A stretch of DNA of 64,000 nucleotides. Origin: Poecilobothrus nobilitatus (Eukaryota > Arthropoda > Insecta > Diptera > Dolichopodidae). Both the position numbers and the translations under genes were made by a program. Numbering within the stretch: the stretch's first letter is position 1; each line of letters starts with the position of its first letter. Positions 47,451 to 58,410 of the stretch are shown piece by piece. The notes under the pieces were generated by a model, which ran no database searches, had not been told where the DNA came from, and saw nothing but the letters and a program-made list of their open reading frames with translations. The stretch covers positions 256,455,590 to 256,519,589 of the forward strand of contig OX352773.1 of assembly GCA_947095535.1 (NCBI GenBank), given 5' to 3'.

Positions 47451-47690
47451 ATAAAAATATAACATACAATATTATATTTGTTATATTTAACATAGTAATA
47501 TTATAACAGATTACTTTTACAATTAATTAAACATTTTTTAGAATGAAATGTTAAATGCTTTTTTTTTCTTTTAAGTTTTAAGTTTTTTTTTTTTTTGTTA
47601 AGTTTTGAGAAAAAATATTCTTATTTGTGTTGAAGATAATAAGTTGTATTTTATACATATTCTAAATTTTCAAATTTAAAATTTTTTTTT

Positions 47691-47839
47691 TTAGTTGGTA
47701 GTATACTGTCGAAGTTCTCCTTTCAAAGTATATTTGTACTCTCTTTTTAATTGACCTACTCCCACACTCCCTAAACTACATTTTGTACTTGCTTTTTTCA
47801 AAATATTTAAACCACATTTACAGTTACAAGTAAAGTGAT
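47691..47839 (-). CDS. Candidate terminal exon of a small cysteine-rich secreted peptide
   Basis: After an acceptor TTGTTCAG, the minus strand stays open for 49 codons to TAA, reading DHFTCNCKCGLNILKKAS, then a single Cys, then LKREYKYTLKGELRQ. Base composition is much richer in G/C than the flanks, as in the other exons here. The junction is phase 1, so leader L3 would join in frame to give a 77-residue protein with a CNCKC cluster. No Met, so standard ORF searches miss it. Family not recognised. It could instead be the last exon of another gene whose other exons were not found. Confidence 0.4.
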
Positions 47840-47849
47840 CTGAACAAAT

Positions 47850-48560
47850 TAAAATGTTATCATATTATAATACTTTTTATTATTAAATATACATGTAGGT
47901 AATTAAAATTGTTATAACAATTAATTTTTTTTGCATTACATTTGTTTTTGTAAAAGCAGTTTGAATAAAGTAGTTTTCAAAATTTTTCTGTTAATGCTTT
48001 CATTTTGAAAAGATTGAAAATATATAAGTCTTTATCATTTTATTTCACGTTCGAATATTTGTGTTTTTAAAATTTATAAATCTCTTTAGTATGAATCGCT
48101 AAGTAATATTTTAATGTTTTAGTAAGTATATATAAAACTTATATAGTTCAGATGTAGAAGAGTCTAAAATTATTTGCAAAAAAAGAGAATGCAAAAATTT
48201 AGGCCTGTACTTCTATTTTTTTTTTAAATACTCCGTTTTTAATACAATTGTACTATACCTTTTCGTTTACCGAAACGACAGTTTAGGTATGCAGTAAAGT
48301 ATTATAAATAATTATAAATTGTGTGCAGAGAGTATTTAGAAAATGAAGAGAGTAATTATTGTTAAATGATTAAATCAATATTATTGTCTGATTGGTTGGA
48401 AGAAATTTAATTTTTTTTATTATAGTAAATGCTTATTAGCTATGATGCTTTAGGTTTATTTTATTGGGTTTTAATGTAATGTAAATGTCTATTCAATATT
48501 TAAATAAAAAAAAAATTTTTCAGAAATGAGGAAATAAAAAGAATAAATAAATAACAAAGC
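47850..48560. other. AT-rich spacer
   Basis: No gene. A short TACCTTTTCGTTTACCGAAA palindrome-like word lies near 48257. Confidence 0.5.
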
Positions 48561-48564
48561 AGAC

Positions 48565-48900
48565 TTGTATGTAAATTAATGGTTTTTAGAGGCCCACATT
48601 TTCCAAAAGACAATACAAACTGTTTAGAATTGTAACTTGCACCAAAATTTCAAAAAATTTTCCTATAGAATTTCATATAATAAAAAAAATTGTGAAAAAT
48701 AAAAAGACACTTTCTACCATTTTTACGGGAACTGTACATAACTAAGGAAAACCATTAACACGTCATATAAAATTATAAAGTTGAAGCTTTAATTTTTGAC
48801 TTTTATTTTGAAAAAATTTGTACAGGTGCTTAAGTTACAGATGTCTAAAAATAGCAAATTTTCATTTTATGAGCTCTAATAGCTCTTAAACAGGGGTTGG
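48565..48900 (+). repeat. R2 repeat fragment
   Basis: GTAAATTAATGGTTTTTAGA, CAAAAGACAATACAAACTGT, then the AAGTTACAGATGTCT box, ending at AACAGGGGTTGGT. Confidence 0.6.
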
Positions 48901-48903
48901 TAA

Positions 48904-49245
48904 AGACATTCTTTCTAAAGACATTTTTACTTTAAGTGAAGATATTTTTATTTTAAATGAAGAATCTTTACTTCAGTAATTTATGTTATATAAATATTTA
49001 ATTTATGTAATTCATATATATTTGAACCAGATATTTATGTATCCGATATTTATGTGTATGCATATGATATATATATATTGTATACTATATGTAATTTTTT
49101 ACTTTAATTTTTATTAAAATCTTCACTCAAAGTAAAAAATATTAATTTAAAGTAAAAATTTATTCATTTGAAATAAAAAATCTTCACTTAAAGTAAAAAT
49201 GTCTTCATTTAAAGTAAAAATGTCTAAAGTTAAAGTAAAAAGGGT
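48904..49245. repeat. Inverted repeat with internal about 22-bp tandem units
   Basis: The left arm 48904-48985 (AAAGACATTTTTACTTTAAG) is the inverse of parts of the right arm 49121-49245 (CTTAAAGTAAAAATGTCTTC). The right arm repeats the AAAGTAAAAA word six times. A 24-base core is identical between the arms. It may be a MITE-like or simple-repeat foldback. Confidence 0.6.
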
Positions 49246-49249
49246 ATAT

Positions 49250-49825
49250 TATATTAATAATTTAATGAGATAGTATCTATATGGAAGTGTTTTATGAATT
49301 TCTTTGGTATTTATCTTTCTCGAGTTTTTAAGATATAAAATTTTTAAATTCGGTTAGAGTAAAATATGGATTTGAAATGGGGTATAATTAATATATGAAG
49401 AACGACTATTTGGATATTTTTTGACTAAAATGCTATTAATTATATCCTTTTGTTATACTACGTTCTTATTCTTTCGAGAAAATAAAAATAATAAAATTTA
49501 CTAACTCTTTTTCTGTCTTTCTTATTTTGCTTAAAATATGATTTTATTAATTAGAGTGTCATCGAAATGTTTTTTTTGTACTTAACTATAAATATTGTTA
49601 TATTTCTTATAGTAAATCTTAAATTTTTCTATAATAATCTTGACTTGTTCTGATTGAAAGACGAATTAAAGTTACACAGTTACACTTAAGGAGTAAAAAA
49701 ACAACCTTTAATAACAAATTTCGTTTTCATTCTTTTAAGGAGCATATAACTCAGTGCAATTAAAAATAGATTTAATAACCAATAATTTAATTTAAATCAA
49801 AATTTATTTTCTAAAATTATTTCAA
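49250..49825. other. AT-rich spacer downstream of C
   Basis: A copy of AGTGTTTTATGAATTTCTTT is shared by 49285 and 47400. No gene. Confidence 0.5.
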
Positions 49826-49832
49826 ATTTTCC

Positions 49833-50934
49833 TTATTTATTCCAAACAATATTTTCAATCCAATCAATATATGGAAAAACCCTTGTGTAAATTCCTGGCA
49901 AACCCTTATTACCACAACCTATAGGTCCATATGATGTAACACCAATAACATTCCACATACAATATTCGCGTGAATTAAATACTTGTAATGGACCACCGGA
50001 ATCTCCTCGACATGTGTCATTGTTATCAGTTTTTGAGCCAGCACATACTTGTGTTTTATACGAAACTTGAAAAATACGAGCAGCACGATTTTTTGCCCTG
50101 TTAAGTTTTTCTTGACATTCATATTTTGTGAATTTTTGAATTGTTGCTTTTTTTAAATGATCTGATCCATGTATATCATAGGAATCGGTACTTCCCCATC
50201 CAGTAATTATGGCGTTGACACCACTCCAATTTTGTTCAGATGGTAAGCATGCTGGACGTTTATATATATCAAAAGAAACATCATGTGCTAGTTTAATTAA
50301 CGCTATATCATTCAATCTGTTGTCTGAATTATAATTTGGATGAATATAAACATGTCGAACTGATATATCAACAGGGCTTGCAACATCATTTTCTGAATTA
50401 ATATTTAAATCTCCAAGCCTTACAATATCTGGATTCGATTTTATCATACAATGTGCTGCAGTTAAAATAAATCTTTCACTTATTAAAGAACCACCACATT
50501 GAATGTGTAATTTATTATTAATTTTTTGACCTAATGCAGCCATATGAGGAAATTGTTTGGGCTCTGCATTTTCTCCTCCACTTATTAACCTAACCCTTTT
50601 AAAACCACATTGATCGACTTTTATTTCTCTTAATCCGCTGACGCCTAATTTCAATGTATACGTTTTTGTGTAAACATATTGTTGGTATTCATGACATTCT
50701 GTAAGAAATTATAAGTATTCATTATTTTGTGGTTTTATTAATATGTCAATATTATGAAATTTATAGTACTTTTTTCATATAATCGTAATGAGCAACAAAC
50801 CACTAATTGTCTTGAAGCAGAACATTTTGTATAATCGTTTATTCCTCTCTGCATATCACTCCACACATTTGGACATTTTTCAGCAGGTCTGCATTCGCCT
50901 GGGGTATTAGTTTTTTTTACAATACAATTAGAAG
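49833..50934 (-). CDS. CLIP-domain serine protease C, body exons
   Basis: Secreted trypsin-type CLIP protease. CLIP exon 50934-50770 (165 bp) has NCIV, GEC, EKC, TKC and VCC and the shortest linker of the cluster. A 71-bp intron follows, then catalytic exon 50698-49833 to TAA. Catalytic residues are LTAAHC, NDIALIKL and CRGDSGGP, with DTCRGDS. Activation site is RVRL then ISGG. The acceptor TTTTCTAG at 50935 is phase 1. With leader L3 (55289-55373) the CDS is 1116 nt (371 aa). It has no B partner. A 4.4-kb first intron contains an RT relic. Haemolymph or salivary/venom roles are possible for such proteases but unsupported here. Confidence 0.88.
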
Positions 50935-51064
50935 CTAGAAAAAATAAAAATTAAGTTATTGGGTACTTTTTGAATTTTTAAGATACACTAAAATAGTTGT
51001 ATAAAATTTTTAAACAAGCGTGATTTAAAAATATCATAAGGTTTTGTTACCTTAGCGTTGTGAT

Positions 51065-51400
51065 ATGAAAAATAAGAAATGTAATGCTAAAGATTTAAAT
51101 AAAGTGTTAGAAAGTTTAAAATGTGGAAATAATATCGATGAAATTTTGGAAGTTAAAGAAAGTAAAAACAATGAACGGTGACTTTGGTATGAAGATCAAT
51201 TAAAAATAGTTAATGAGTTCCTGGAAAATATAAAAAAATAAGTCTGATAACTAGTATCTCAATGAAGCGCAAAAAATATTGAAATTGGTAGTGTTGCAAA
51301 TGTCATCAACGATAATGCTTTACAAGGAACTCAACAAATATTTCAGTTAGTGTGAATAGGGAATAAATTAAAAGTTATATAAAAAATGGAAGATTTCAGT
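51065..51400 (+). pseudogene. Decayed coding-like stretch, unknown
   Basis: Reads MKNKKCNAKDLNKVLESLKC and GNNIDEILEVKESKNNER before a stop. In other frames come YEDQLKIVNEFLENIKK and ALQGTQQIFQLV. The alternating charged/hydrophobic pattern and frame jumps look like a broken gene. No family recognised; chance is possible. Confidence 0.35.
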
Positions 51401-51977
51401 GTTTATGCAGTTTTATAAGGAACAAAATATTTTGTACATACCCAAGTTTTATTTTCGAAAGCAAAGTTATAGAAATAAAAACAAATGAAAATCAATCAAT
51501 CAATTTTTTGTTTAATTTAGTTTAATTTTTTTTTAAGCAGTTTAATTTTTGTTTTTTCTTTGTGATTTTTTTCTTGTAATAATGAAATTCGGAAAATTCG
51601 TCACACAAATATCTTTTTGTATATTTAATTTTCTCTTTAAAGAAATATTATAAAATTTAACATAACATACAATTATTTAATTTTTTTTTGCTTCCCATTT
51701 CTATATTTCTTTACTTCTATGCCATTTATTATCTTATACAAGGATTATTTTGTTATTATTTTATATGTGGAAACTCGATTATCCATACCTCGGTTCGGTT
51801 CTATTATCATTGTTTTTCGATTCACCGTGCAAAGCTTATTGCCGATCAATACGGTGAAGGTGTTCATATTACAATATATTATATTAATTATAAGTTATAT
51901 TTATTTAATTATATTGTACTATTTATGTGTTATAAAAAAAACCTAAATATTATTTTTATTTTTTATTAATCTGTATG

Positions 51978-52048
51978 ATCCAGTCAGTGTTTGAACCCAA
52001 GACCTTTTGAATTTCGGTATTTTAACCAGCGCACCATTTGCTGGATAT
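51978..52048 (-). other. tRNA-like relic
   Basis: Minus strand: AATGGTGCGCTGGTTAAAAT (A-box-like) and CTTGGGTTCAAACACTGACT (B-box-like), spaced as in a tRNA. No acceptor pairing. Confidence 0.45.
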
Positions 52049-52799
52049 TTATTTCATATGTAATATGAATTACTTTACCAGATCTGTTATAAATGAACAT
52101 TTAATTTTACATAACATAAAGAAAATTGTATTCGTTGAATACAAAATATTATTTATATACTGTTTTTTTAATTATTTAATTTTAAATTAAGTAATAAACA
52201 CAATTTCGATCATTGATCATCGATCATCTGCGAAATTTGCTTCAACTCTTATTCGTCAAATAAAATATAATTGTAAAGAAACGTTGTAACGCTGGTTGTT
52301 CAAAATGAACAATGTTTTTAATTTTTGTTACTAATAAATAAGTGCCAAAGCCAACCAACGAAGTCGAATATTTTATTGGGCTTGGGCGTCGGCAATTTAT
52401 TATGAGACAATACATGTGTATAAGAATGCATATGTTTTAATTTTTTAGTTGCGCATTTTTCGTCAATCGTCCGAATTGTGTTTTATTACTTTAAAAAAAA
52501 TAAATTTACTTTCAGATATCATAAAAAATTCTAATGGACAATGAACATAGGTATAATATTAGACGTTTAGAAAATTTTTCCTTGGATCAGAAACAAATCT
52601 TTGAATTTTTGTCCTCATTGATACCATTATGAATTAAAAAAACTAAGAAATAAATAGAATAAAAGTTGGCGTAAATATCTTAAATCAAAAAATTGTATTG
52701 ATTGTTCTTAGTTTTATTTAATGAATTTAAAAAGTTATTCTGAAGAGTCTTATCAAATATACATTTATAATATGTCTTTTAAGCTAAAATCAAAATTTG

Positions 52800-54250
52800 A
52801 AAAGAATTTTGGAAGTTTGTTAATATGAAACGTAAATATGATGGATATCCATCATTTATGAATTATAAAGGTAGCACAAGTAACGATACTGCTAAAATCT
52901 CAAATAATTCAGTTTCTAGAGAAAGTTAATATGAATTATTTTCCTGGACATGATGGTATTCCAGTAAGTATCTTAATAAAATTTTCTTTCACGTTTCCAT
53001 AATATTTTGTTTTAAATATCTTCTCAAGTTATGTATTTTTCCAGATATATATTTGGATATTTATTAAATAATTAAACTGTCTGTATTTCCTAAAATCTTT
53101 GAGTTGATGGTGTTTGATTTAATTTATTCAATCTGTTCTAACATTAATTCCGAAAATGAACATGGCTGTATCAAACATAAATCTACTACAACCAACCTAG
53201 TAGAATCTATCACATCTATCTTTTAGAATAATATGGAATCGGGTTTCCAAATAGATGTATAATATACTGACTTTAGAAAAGCTTTTGATTTTTTACCTTT
53301 ATAGCGTCATCCTGTTAAAACTAAAAAAATATGGTTTTCCAGATAGCCTTATTAAATGGATTAGTTCTTATCTCAAAGAAAGAAACTACAGTGTGATATT
53401 TAAATCTTCAGTTTCCAAACCTTTTACGGCAAATTCAGACGTTTTGCAAAGTAAACACTTAATACCGCACTTTTTTATTTTATCCATTAATGATGTTGCT
53501 TCCTTTATTAATTATAGTGATTTTATAGTTTATACAGATGATATGAACATTTTTAAAAAAATTACATGTATGGAAGATACTAACTTATTGCAAACTGATC
53601 TTAATAATTTCTTTTCTTGATGCATCATAAATAATCTTCTTTTTAATGTTACCAAATCTACAGATGTGACTTTTTCACGCCGATCTAATAATGTCACTTA
53701 TTCTATTAATAATTCCAATTACCAAGACTAGAATAGACTCCACAAAAGATATTGGTATTTTCTTTGATAGTAAATTAAACTTCTAAGCGCAGCACGAAAC
53801 TATTATTTATAAAGTATATTCATTGCTAGGCTTTGCGAAACGTTGGACCAAAGCTTTTAACGATACCTATACTCTTAAATCACTTTATGTCATAGTCTCG
53901 TTAGGCCTAACTTATAATACGCTAGTCAAGTATGGTCCTCTTTTTATCAAATTCATATGAATAGAATTGAATCTATTCAAAATATTTTTTTTTTGCCTTA
54001 AGAAATCTTCGTTGGAATAACCTAGTAATTTTACCTCCTTACGAAGTTTAATTCAGCTAAGCTCATTAAAACTTAGAACAAAGGTAGTTCATGTAGTTTT
54101 TCTACCTGACATAGTAAACGGTAACATAATTTCACCTATGATTTCAAATAAAATTAATTTTTTAACACCAATTCCCGTCTTAGATCTTCTAACATGTTCT
54201 AAACCACATATCACAAAACTAACTATGACACAAATGAATCAATTCAATAA
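52800..54250 (+). pseudogene. Non-LTR retrotransposon RT remnant (jockey-like), most of the RT domain
   Basis: Reads across frames FPGHDGIPVSIL, SVFPKIFELMVFDLIYSI, HKSTTTNLVESITS, YTDFRKAFDF, KYGFPDSLIKWISSYLKER, INDVASF, YTDDMNIFKKI, LLQTDLNNFF and a C-terminal LLGFAKRWTKAF...LKSLYV region. The order fits the RT palm of jockey-type LINEs, with a YTDD box in place of the usual Y/F-ADD. The longest uninterrupted piece is 53255-53620. Many stops and shifts. It lies in the first intron of C. Confidence 0.85.
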
Positions 54251-55280
54251 ATAACTAAATATAATATTTTTTAATTTATGATTTACTATTTAAATAATTT
54301 TTTTTGAACAATTCACTTCGTTTTTTGTCTTTTTAACTTTTTAAATATAAGTTTTAATTATAAGGAACCTAAAGAGATTTCACTACTATTAATCTTAATT
54401 TTTAAAATTTCTCTTTACTCTCTCTTTTACTATAAAAACTTCTTTTTTAAGAAAAAATCTCCTTTTTTCATACCAATATAAAAAAAAAAAACAAAATATT
54501 TGGCGGACCTTAGATTTGGTTACAAAATTAAGATTTTTTTAATAATATAATTAAGGGAAATTTGTATGGCAAGGTTTGGGACAGCCTCATTATTTTTTCA
54601 GGAGTTCAAGGAAATTCCAAAAAAAAAAAGAACTTTGTATGATACAAAAAGCCAAAGAGGAATAAATTAAAAGAAAAACATCCCAGAAAAAGAATCGTAA
54701 ATTTTTAAATCCCAAGTTTTCATCCGTACATACATATATGTATGTATACGACATTTTTCTTTTTCAATCCTTTGATATTTTGATGTAGCGGTAATATATC
54801 CTGAAGAATAAAAGAGCTTTCGAAAAGGAAAGAACGTTTTTAAAATGTAATTTCGTATAGAATAGACTCAAACAAAACGTCATAGAATAAAGCAAAATAT
54901 TAAATGTACATATATAATATATATGTAAATAATTATATACGTATATAAAATATACATATATGTATAAAATACTGGTTCACTAATTAGTTTTATAATATAA
55001 TGTATTATTAATAAAATAAAAGTTAAGTTAATTTTAGATAAATTTAAATAGATCAGTAAAAGTAGTTTAACTGGCCAAATTGTTAATTAACTGTTAAATA
55101 ACATCCATTATAATTTATTGGTTGTGCAATTTTTAAATTCATAATATGGAATTTCAATCGTATAGATTGTTATAAAATGCTCTTTATATTATATATATAT
55201 ATATATTATAAATTTTCACAATTTTTATTTAATTATTTAATAAAAACTAATTTTTTTTTTTTTTTGGCTAATACTAATTG
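54251..55280. other. AT-rich intronic spacer
   Basis: No gene. TATATA and ATACATATATG tracts near 54900-54965 and 55190. Confidence 0.5.
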
Positions 55281-55288
55281 AAAAATAC

Positions 55289-55373
55289 CTTGACCACTAC
55301 AATTTGATATTCTATTGAAAATCAAAATTAAAAATATCATAAAATTTTTACAAATTATAATATCGTTTCTCAT
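55289..55373 (-). CDS. Leader exon L3 (signal peptide) of protease C
   Basis: An ATG at 55373 opens 28 codons plus one base. MRNDIIICKN is followed by FMIFLILIF and ends NRISNCSGQ at the donor CAAGGTAT. It is closely similar to L1 (shared MRN start and NRISNC). Phase 1 fits C (371 aa) and also the small exon at 47691-47839. The first intron to C is 4.4 kb. Confidence 0.8.
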
Positions 55374-55379
55374 TATTAA

Positions 55380-56850
55380 TTTTTTTTTAATTTAATATAA
55401 ATTGATTTGAATTTAAATTGAAAAAATTTTTGTATAAAAAAAAATTATCACTTTTTAAGATATACGAATATAACAATGATTTGTTACGGTTCGGATTAAA
55501 GTCGACGCAATACTGTTATACTAGCAAACTTCTAAAAAATAAATCAATATTAAATTTTTAATAAATATATGCTCCGTTTAACCACAAAATTATTTTTATA
55601 TATTATTAATTTCTTGTGACAATTTGTTGAGGTTAAATAATAAAAGTACAAACTTTAGTACGCATAAATTTTTTTTTTTTATTACTTTAAGTTTTATTTT
55701 TGTTATGATAATGTATAAATTTTCTTAAAAATCTTATCAATGGATTATAAAGGACTTATTTATAAAGGATTGTGCCAGAAATAACTTTAAAATTAAATTC
55801 AAAATATTTATCATGGATCTAACTGTATATTTGAATTAAGAATGAAATTTTTAAATAGATTTTTTGGGTAGGGGCAAAAATCTATAATGATTTTTACCAC
55901 AAAATAAAAAATTCTCAAAAAAAAAAAAATCTATAGAAAGAATATCTACTGAAAAAAGGGGTTCTGAAGGAAGTGTTGTACCCGCGTAGGATTAAATGAC
56001 TATATCCCAAATATAGTTGGTATTGCCGGCTTTCATAAAGTATATTTCGTTAATGGCGCATATTATAATTTAAGGATGAAAAGGACTTTTAAAAGTATCC
56101 TTGTTGTTTTGGTCTTTTGTAAATAAACCGTTTTATCTGGCGATCTGTTAGGTATATATGTATTTAATTCTTTTTTTTATAAATTAATTAAGATAACGGT
56201 CTTAAGAATATTTTGAAGTTTATTTGATGACGATAAGTGTTACCATTTTAGAGATATTATAGTTCAAAGTTGAAAATTTTTGAAAAAAAAATTTTTTTTT
56301 TAAATAATCAAATATTTCAAAATTTAGCCAAGAAACCGTGTAAATATTTTCACATCTTTGAAAAGCGATCAGAAGCTCATTTTTTGCTATAATTTGTGCA
56401 TACATACGAGTACTTAAGGTCGATATCAAAAGGTTTTGAAGATATAAGCATTTATTAACGAGAAATTCGTTTTTTTTTCTTTCCTATATAAAACTAGAAA
56501 TGTCTTTTACAAAGTAACAATTTCTTCTGAAGTATGGAACATTTAATCTTTTGAGGAGCTTGAACTTGGAACTTATAAACATGTTAAGATAATTAGAAAG
56601 GACTTTAGAGTTCTTTACAAAATTAGGGTTTATTTAGTGGGTACTTAGACGCGACAGCCACCACTGTTTTATATTCTTTGATATTGAAATATTTTATGCC
56701 ACAAAAATAATTAGAAGGAACTTTAAAATTTGTTACAAAATTACATAGTTTTTTGCTTTTCCAGAATATTTTTTGGATATTTTTGAATTTATGGATTCTT
56801 GTTTGTGGATTTTTGTTTGTGGATTTTTATTTTAATTTTAATTTGAATCA
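55380..56850. other. Upstream flank of L3 and AT-rich spacer
   Basis: TTACGGTTCGGATTAAAGTC at 55486-55505 resembles the GCGGTTCGTTTAA word upstream of L1. Otherwise no gene. Poorly conserved repeat-like text around 56040-56600 was not assigned. Confidence 0.35.
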
Positions 56851-56857
56851 AACTTTA

Positions 56858-57376
56858 GGGTAAGTTCACATGGGATGCATGCATCCAGATGCAAAAATTA
56901 TTGCGGTTACATTTCGTGTACTCTTCGGTAATATTAACGCATCTATAATGCATCCATTGAAAGTACCTAAGCTAGTATTTGTATATATTGTTTTGACATT
57001 TGATGAAAACATTTTTTATTTACAAAATACAAAATGGTTAAACCAAAGAAAATTGTTATTTTATGTAAGAAAAAATTTTAATTAATATAAACTAAATATA
57101 ATTTATTAATACACATATAAAATTGAAATTTTTTTCTTTTTATTATATCCATCTTCAAAATATTTCAAAATATTTAACGTTTAAAATTTTTGACGTTTGT
57201 TTTTACGCCTATATTTGACGTTAAAACAAATTTGCATCTTGTATGCTTCTTATAGAGGATGCAAAAAATTTTTCATCTAAAATGAGCGAAAGGTAGAGCA
57301 TGTCATGAATACGACATATTTTTTCAACCAATCAAATATTTACATCCAGATGCATGCATCCCATGTGAACTTACCC
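56858..57376. mobile_element. 519-bp MITE with TTA target duplication (PIF/Harbinger-like)
   Basis: Starts GGGTAAGTTCACATGGGATG and ends with its inverse CATCCCATGTGAACTTACCC. The inverted repeats are about 36 bp with two mismatches and include a GATGCATGCATC palindrome. TTA flanks both ends (56855-56857 and 57377-57379), the duplication used by PIF/Harbinger transposases. No transposase frame. Confidence 0.87.
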
Positions 57377-57664
57377 TTAATTTCTTTTATTTTTGTCTAT
57401 ATAATATTATCTTAACTAGATATATAACGGTTCATCTTAATCTAAAGAAAAATATTTAAAAATAAAGAAACGAAAATAATGTTCTGAAAGAATATGATCT
57501 CGTTTCACATTAGATCAACATTAGAAAAATTCATTTGATTCTTTTTATAAGAAATATTTCAAATTAAATAAATAAATAAAAGCAAAGATTTAATTATTTA
57601 ATTTTTTCCTTTTTTTAAATATTAACTAATTTGGTTATAAAATAGTTATAATACTCGATTTTTC

Positions 57665-57745
57665 ACTCAGCCAATGGTGTATAGTGTATTAAGACACCGA
57701 TCTTGAAAAGTGTCGGATTTAAATACCGACTGCGAAATTTTTAAT
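57665..57745 (+). other. tRNA-like relic
   Basis: AATGGTGTATAGTGTATTAA (A-box-like) and GTCGGATTTAAATACCGACT (B-box-like) at tRNA spacing. Probably a SINE relic. Confidence 0.4.
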
Positions 57746-57784
57746 TTAAATACCGAATTTTCAATTTTTGTTGATATGAATTTT

Positions 57785-58210
57785 TATACCCATTGAATGT
57801 ATAATAAATTTGCCATTACGTTTCTGACATCTTAAAGGAGCCGAGCTAGATATAGACTCATCCGATAAAAATAGAATTCCAACTCGATTAAGCCATGTAC
57901 GTACTTCCATCCCTCTGTCCGTACGATAACTTCAAAAATAAAAGAGTAACGATTTTGAAATTTGTGCTACTTCACTTCTGTCAAATTGTTAGTTTCGCAA
58001 TTTAAATCCAACAAGTTTGGCCGCCGGGTTCGAGTAGCTTCCACACGATTTCCTTTTTATATGGAAATAACTCAGTATGTATTGGAGCTAGATGTCTGAA
58101 ATTTCGTGAAAAAAATGTTAAATTTCGTTGTGCTGGAGCACCAGGTTCAGGTATCCAGTATATCTTGGAACATAGTTAACCTAAGAATCTGAAATCTTGT
58201 AACAGATGAT
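57785..58210 (+). repeat. Diverged R1-type fragment
   Basis: ATACCCATTGAATGTATAAT, then the CATTACGTTTCTGACATC and ACTCGATTAAGCCATGTACG boxes, and CCGCCGGGTTCGAGTAGC. The layout parallels the right end of R1 and the segment at 59763-60160. Confidence 0.5.
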
Positions 58211-58410
58211 CAAGTTTTATGAAAACAGCGTTATATGAAATAAAAGTTATTAATTGAATTATCATAATATAAGTCAAAGATGTATTAAAATAAGTGCAAA
58301 AATTAATTTAGGTAAACGTTAAAAATAAAAAATAAATAGAATTAAAAATAACACAAATTAATATATTATATATTTTTAATGGTTGAACACTTCTTTTATA
58401 ATTTTAGTCT

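Noticed and set aside
56870..57085. 71-codon plus-strand frame
   Set aside because: It starts inside the MITE inverted repeat; not a gene.
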